DNA of 7,826 nt, taken from positions 1 through 7,826 of the forward strand of contig JAFGIT010000343.1 of the NCBI GenBank assembly GCA_016929465.1. Direction: 5' to 3'. A program made the position numbers and the translations under genes. This document shows, in pieces, positions 5,349 through 7,826 of this stretch. Position 1 is the first letter of the stretch. Every line of letters begins with the position of its first letter. The notes under the pieces are model-generated. The model had not been told where the DNA came from, ran no database searches, and worked only from the letters and a program-made list of their open reading frames with translations. This stretch comes from Candidatus Coatesiibacteriota bacterium. Its GTDB lineage: Bacteria; B130-G9.

Positions 5349-7619
5349 ATGAACAACAGAAGAATGATCTTACCGATTATTGTCTGCGCGCTAGCGTCGA
5401 TTATATTTCATGGCGTGTCCTCGGCACAGCAAGAGTATTGGGTGGATGCGGACGACGGCCATGATGGCTTGATGCACACTGGTTCGGACACTGATCCCTG
5501 GCTCACGATCACCCATGCGTTGGGGCGCACGGGTGGATCGTCCGGGAATCCTCTGATCATCCACGTGAGGGCCGCCTCCAATGCCTATGACACGACTCTG
5601 GGCGAGAGTTTCCCGCTCCAGCCTGGCAGTTACACAACGCTTCTCGGAGAAGGGGCCTCAGGCACGATTATCGACGCTGATACATCGGAAGCGTCGGCGA
5701 TAAGGATCGCCTCGCAGCTCAATGTCTCCATTGAGGGGCTCACAGTCAGAAACGGTGAGCCAATCGGGATGGGCGTCGGGGCGGGACTGATGTGCTCGTC
5801 TAGCAGCTACATCACGATAAAGGACTGCGTCGTGACACTCAATGACGGTAATAAGGGCGGCGGCATCTACTTCGGGGATTGCGATTATGCGACTGTCGAG
5901 TCCTGCGACATCACTGACAACAACACGGGTGGATTTGGCGCCGGAATCTCATGCTCCGGCAGTTCGCCTGTCATTAGATCATGCACGATTGCGGGCAATG
6001 CCGTCTCGGCGGGATTCTCAGGCCTCGGAGGAGGGATCTGGCTTGAGTCGGATTCATATCCGATTATCGATGAGTGCGTGATTAATGGCAACAAGGCGAG
6101 GGAAGGCGCCGGGATCGGGTCTTCTGAATGCGCCTCTGGCGGATCATCGATTGAGATCATCGATTCGGACATCATCGGGAATATCGCATACAAGAGCGGC
6201 GGGGCCGGCGCAAGACTAGAGGACTCCAATGTCCGCTTCATCGGAGGGTCAATCAAGGACAACGTCGATGCTAATTACGGCGCCGGAGCATACTTGGAGG
6301 CGATCAATCACGACTGCTCTGTCACGTTTGAGGGAGTCGTCATTAGCGGGAATAAGACACATGAATACGACTCCTATTATGGAGGAGGCATCTATGCCAG
6401 CGGGGGACGTCTGAGTGTCTCACTCGCCGATTGTGAGATTGAGAATAACACCGCATTGCACAGCGGGGGGGGGATATGCGCCGAATATGCGAAGCTGAAT
6501 ATCGAATCGAGCGTGTTTTCCATAAATAAATCGAATGAGAGTGGAGCTGGCATTTATTATAATTCCAATTACACATATCGTATCGAGCCGGATGACGCCA
6601 AATTCTCGCATTGCGTATTCTCGGGAAATGAGTGTTCGGGCAATTACGCCTATCCCGGAGGCGCTGCATTATACCTTTATCATTACATCTCGCCCAGCAT
6701 CTTCAACTGCCTAATTGTTGGGAACAAACTTGGAAATTCGGCTGAAGGTGGAGGCGTCTATCTGTGGGATCAGTCCTCGCCCGAACTTGTCAACTGCACC
6801 ATCGCCGACAATGAGAGTGATGGCTTATATGCGGATAGTAGTAGCTGTAAGCCAACCCTGACAAACTGCATCCTATGCAACAACGACGACGACATCGAAA
6901 ACATCGCCTGCTCATATATCAGCCATTGTGACATCGGGGACGGCGACTGCGAAGGCAGCGACGGCAACATCCAGGCTGATCCGCTCTTCGTCCCACGCGA
7001 TCCCGACGATATAGATGTCTATACCGGTTATTATTTGGCTCAAGTGGATACTCAGGCCGAAGACAGCTTGTGTCTTAACGCCGGAGATGATCAATCCACC
7101 GCGTACGACCTCGACGGCTACACTACTTGCACTGACGGTCGCTATGACGAGGGCATCGTCGATATGGGATACCACTACCCCGAAGGCTACGGCGGCGATG
7201 ATGACACCTACATCGAGCTCATTTCGTTCGATGCGAAGGCGAGAGATGGAATTATTCAAATCACCTGGGAAACGGGCACCGAGATCGACTGCGCTGGTTT
7301 CGACCTCTTGAAGGCCGAAGCCGACCGCACGACACCGAAGAAGATCAACGACCGCCTTATCCCAGCAAAGGGAAGCCCGGCCGGGGGAGCCAGCTACAGA
7401 TTCGTCGATGCTGACGTCCGGCCGGGAATTACCTACTCCTACTATCTAATCGACATCGAAACGGCCGGCAGGGAGACCCGGCACGGTCCGGTCGAGGCCG
7501 TCGTCATCGACAAGAACATGCTCATTGACGATGGCGGTTCACGAAGGCCGGCTGTCATTGATGATCTTTTTAGATCTCATATTTCATCAATCTTGAGCCA
7601 TATATACCTATATTTATAG
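5349..7619 (+). CDS. Secreted right-handed beta-helix protein with C-terminal Fn3-like module
   Basis: The 756-residue product is exported: the signal peptide covers residues 1-26 (N-N-R-R, a hydrophobic core, S-S-A cleavage before Q27-Q28). Residues 29-135 resemble the DUF1565-type opening of beta-helix proteins ('YWVDADDG', 'DPWLTITHAL', 'TLLGEGASGTIIDAD'). From about 120 to 540 there are many irregular coils of roughly 30-38 residues built on 'GGGIY...C.I..N.A', the parallel beta-helix pattern of pectin-lyase-like proteins; 'ADPLF' (543) to 'VDMGYHYPEG' (604-613) is the usual closing segment. An Fn3-like module follows (621-719). I chose ATG 5349 because it opens the signal peptide; the same frame is open back to 5214 but only as a shadow of the preceding gene. 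No catalytic motif is evident, so adhesion, carbohydrate binding or a surface role are all possible. No C-terminal sorting domain follows the module; the last 35 residues are encoded by unusually AT-rich DNA. Confidence 0.88.
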   Translation: MNNRRMILPIIVCALASIIFHGVSSAQQEYWVDADDGHDGLMHTGSDTDPWLTITHALGRTGGSSGNPLIIHVRAASNAYDTTLGESFPLQPGSYTTLLGEGASGTIIDADTSEASAIRIASQLNVSIEGLTVRNGEPIGMGVGAGLMCSSSSYITIKDCVVTLNDGNKGGGIYFGDCDYATVESCDITDNNTGGFGAGISCSGSSPVIRSCTIAGNAVSAGFSGLGGGIWLESDSYPIIDECVINGNKAREGAGIGSSECASGGSSIEIIDSDIIGNIAYKSGGAGARLEDSNVRFIGGSIKDNVDANYGAGAYLEAINHDCSVTFEGVVISGNKTHEYDSYYGGGIYASGGRLSVSLADCEIENNTALHSGGGICAEYAKLNIESSVFSINKSNESGAGIYYNSNYTYRIEPDDAKFSHCVFSGNECSGNYAYPGGAALYLYHYISPSIFNCLIVGNKLGNSAEGGGVYLWDQSSPELVNCTIADNESDGLYADSSSCKPTLTNCILCNNDDDIENIACSYISHCDIGDGDCEGSDGNIQADPLFVPRDPDDIDVYTGYYLAQVDTQAEDSLCLNAGDDQSTAYDLDGYTTCTDGRYDEGIVDMGYHYPEGYGGDDDTYIELISFDAKARDGIIQITWETGTEIDCAGFDLLKAEADRTTPKKINDRLIPAKGSPAGGASYRFVDADVRPGITYSYYLIDIETAGRETRHGPVEAVVIDKNMLIDDGGSRRPAVIDDLFRSHISSILSHIYLYL
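6465..6473 (+). repeat. G9 homopolymer inside the beta-helix gene
   Basis: Nine consecutive G bases encode Gly373-Gly375 of the beta-helix protein, within one of its 'GGGI' turns. In this sequence the frame is kept. A one-base slip would truncate the protein at about half length, the usual signature of a phase-variable tract in a surface-protein gene, but such runs are also common sites of sequencing error. Confidence 0.6.
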
Positions 7620-7771
7620 AGAAACCATATCCAGGAAAGAGGAGAGAAAAGATGAGAAAGACCGAGACCTATGAGAAGCCACAGGTACAAACGATCTGCA
7701 GCGGAGGGATTATCTCGATCATCGGCCCAAGCGTATCGTGCACCGGCTTTGGAGGGTCGGCGAGCTGCTAG
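7260..7771 (+). repeat. Duplicated cassette, right copy (Fn3 module end plus peptide 3)
   Basis: This is the intact counterpart of 4595-4922. It contains the end of the beta-helix gene, the AT-rich tail and spacer (7437-7624) that the left copy lacks, and the complete peptide 3 gene. The shared 22 bases just before each peptide ATG match at 18 positions. Confidence 0.88.
7652..7771 (+). CDS. Small RiPP-like precursor peptide, copy 3 (39 aa)
   Basis: The peptide begins MRKTETYEKPQVQTICSGG and ends with IGPSVSCTGFGGSASC. AGGAG (7640-7644) is seven bases before the ATG, which itself lies 32 bases after the stop of the beta-helix gene, so the two probably share a transcript. It differs from copy 2 by T6 for M, C16 for G and S22 for A; the extra cysteine at 16 breaks the lasso-like YxxPxVxxxG leader pattern and is unique to this copy. 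The C-terminal 16 codons differ from copy 2 at six codons, all silent, and the stop is TAG rather than TGA. The window ends 55 bases later, so any processing or export genes downstream cannot be seen. The gene is well supported by conservation; the RiPP assignment is inference. Confidence 0.87.
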   Translation: MRKTETYEKPQVQTICSGGIISIIGPSVSCTGFGGSASC

Positions 7772-7826
7772 TTCAGGTTTCAAAATAGAAATGTGAACTC
7801 TCGCTGACCATGCCTTGGGGCGCTAT

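Noticed and set aside
4592-5356. A 254-residue minus-strand frame across peptide 2 and the small exported protein
   Set aside because: It runs antisense through the remnant, peptide 2 and the 5030 gene, all supported on the plus strand, and shows no recognisable motif.
7593-7620. TTGAGC-16-TATAGA as a promoter for peptide 3
   Set aside because: Only four of six bases match at each element, in AT-rich DNA where such matches are frequent; read-through from the beta-helix gene explains expression equally well.

Overview
The window looks like a chromosomal segment (probably metagenome-derived) of a Gram-negative, anaerobic or microaerobic bacterium. Grounds: rubredoxin, a CX3CP-type membrane iron-sulfur protein and a thioredoxin-type ArsC sit together, and the right half encodes a secreted parallel beta-helix protein ending in an Fn3-like module of a type common in deltaproteobacteria and deep candidate phyla. 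The taxon cannot be fixed from the sequence alone.

Left part (49-3441) is one compact plus-strand operon: rubredoxin, a TIGR02757/DUF2400 protein, an SO_0444-type Cu/Zn efflux permease with a C-terminal heavy-metal-associated (HMA) domain, a polytopic 4Fe-4S protein and an ArsC-like arsenate reductase. Start and stop codons overlap at three of the four junctions and the other gap is 17 bases, so translation is probably coupled. The theme is redox chemistry plus metal and metalloid handling. The rubredoxin is easily missed because a shadow frame covers it.

Middle and right part (3442-7826) is a different kind of region. It carries three copies of a 39-residue peptide gene (3996-4115, 4803-4922, 7652-7771), each with a good ribosome binding site. 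All three peptides end in the same 16 residues, IGPSVSCTGFGGSASC. In these 16 codons every nucleotide difference among the copies is a synonymous third-position change, and the three copies use three different stop codons. The N-terminal half has a YExPxV motif resembling leader motifs of ribosomally made, modified peptides (RiPPs). I read these as precursor peptides of a RiPP-like system whose class I cannot assign. No maturation enzyme, protease or exporter is visible in the window.

Peptides 2 and 3 are each preceded by the 3' part of the same beta-helix/Fn3 protein gene. Before peptide 3 that gene is complete (5349-7619); before peptide 2 only about 70 codons of the Fn3-like module survive (4553-4774). 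A two-gene cassette of secreted protein plus peptide was therefore duplicated, and the upstream copy lost most of its large gene but kept the peptide. A small exported His-rich protein (5030-5344) and a strong stem-loop (4973-5005) lie between peptide 2 and the intact beta-helix gene. Two gene-poor stretches (3442-3995 and 4116-4506) contain promoter-like sequences and small palindromes but no protein gene I can support.
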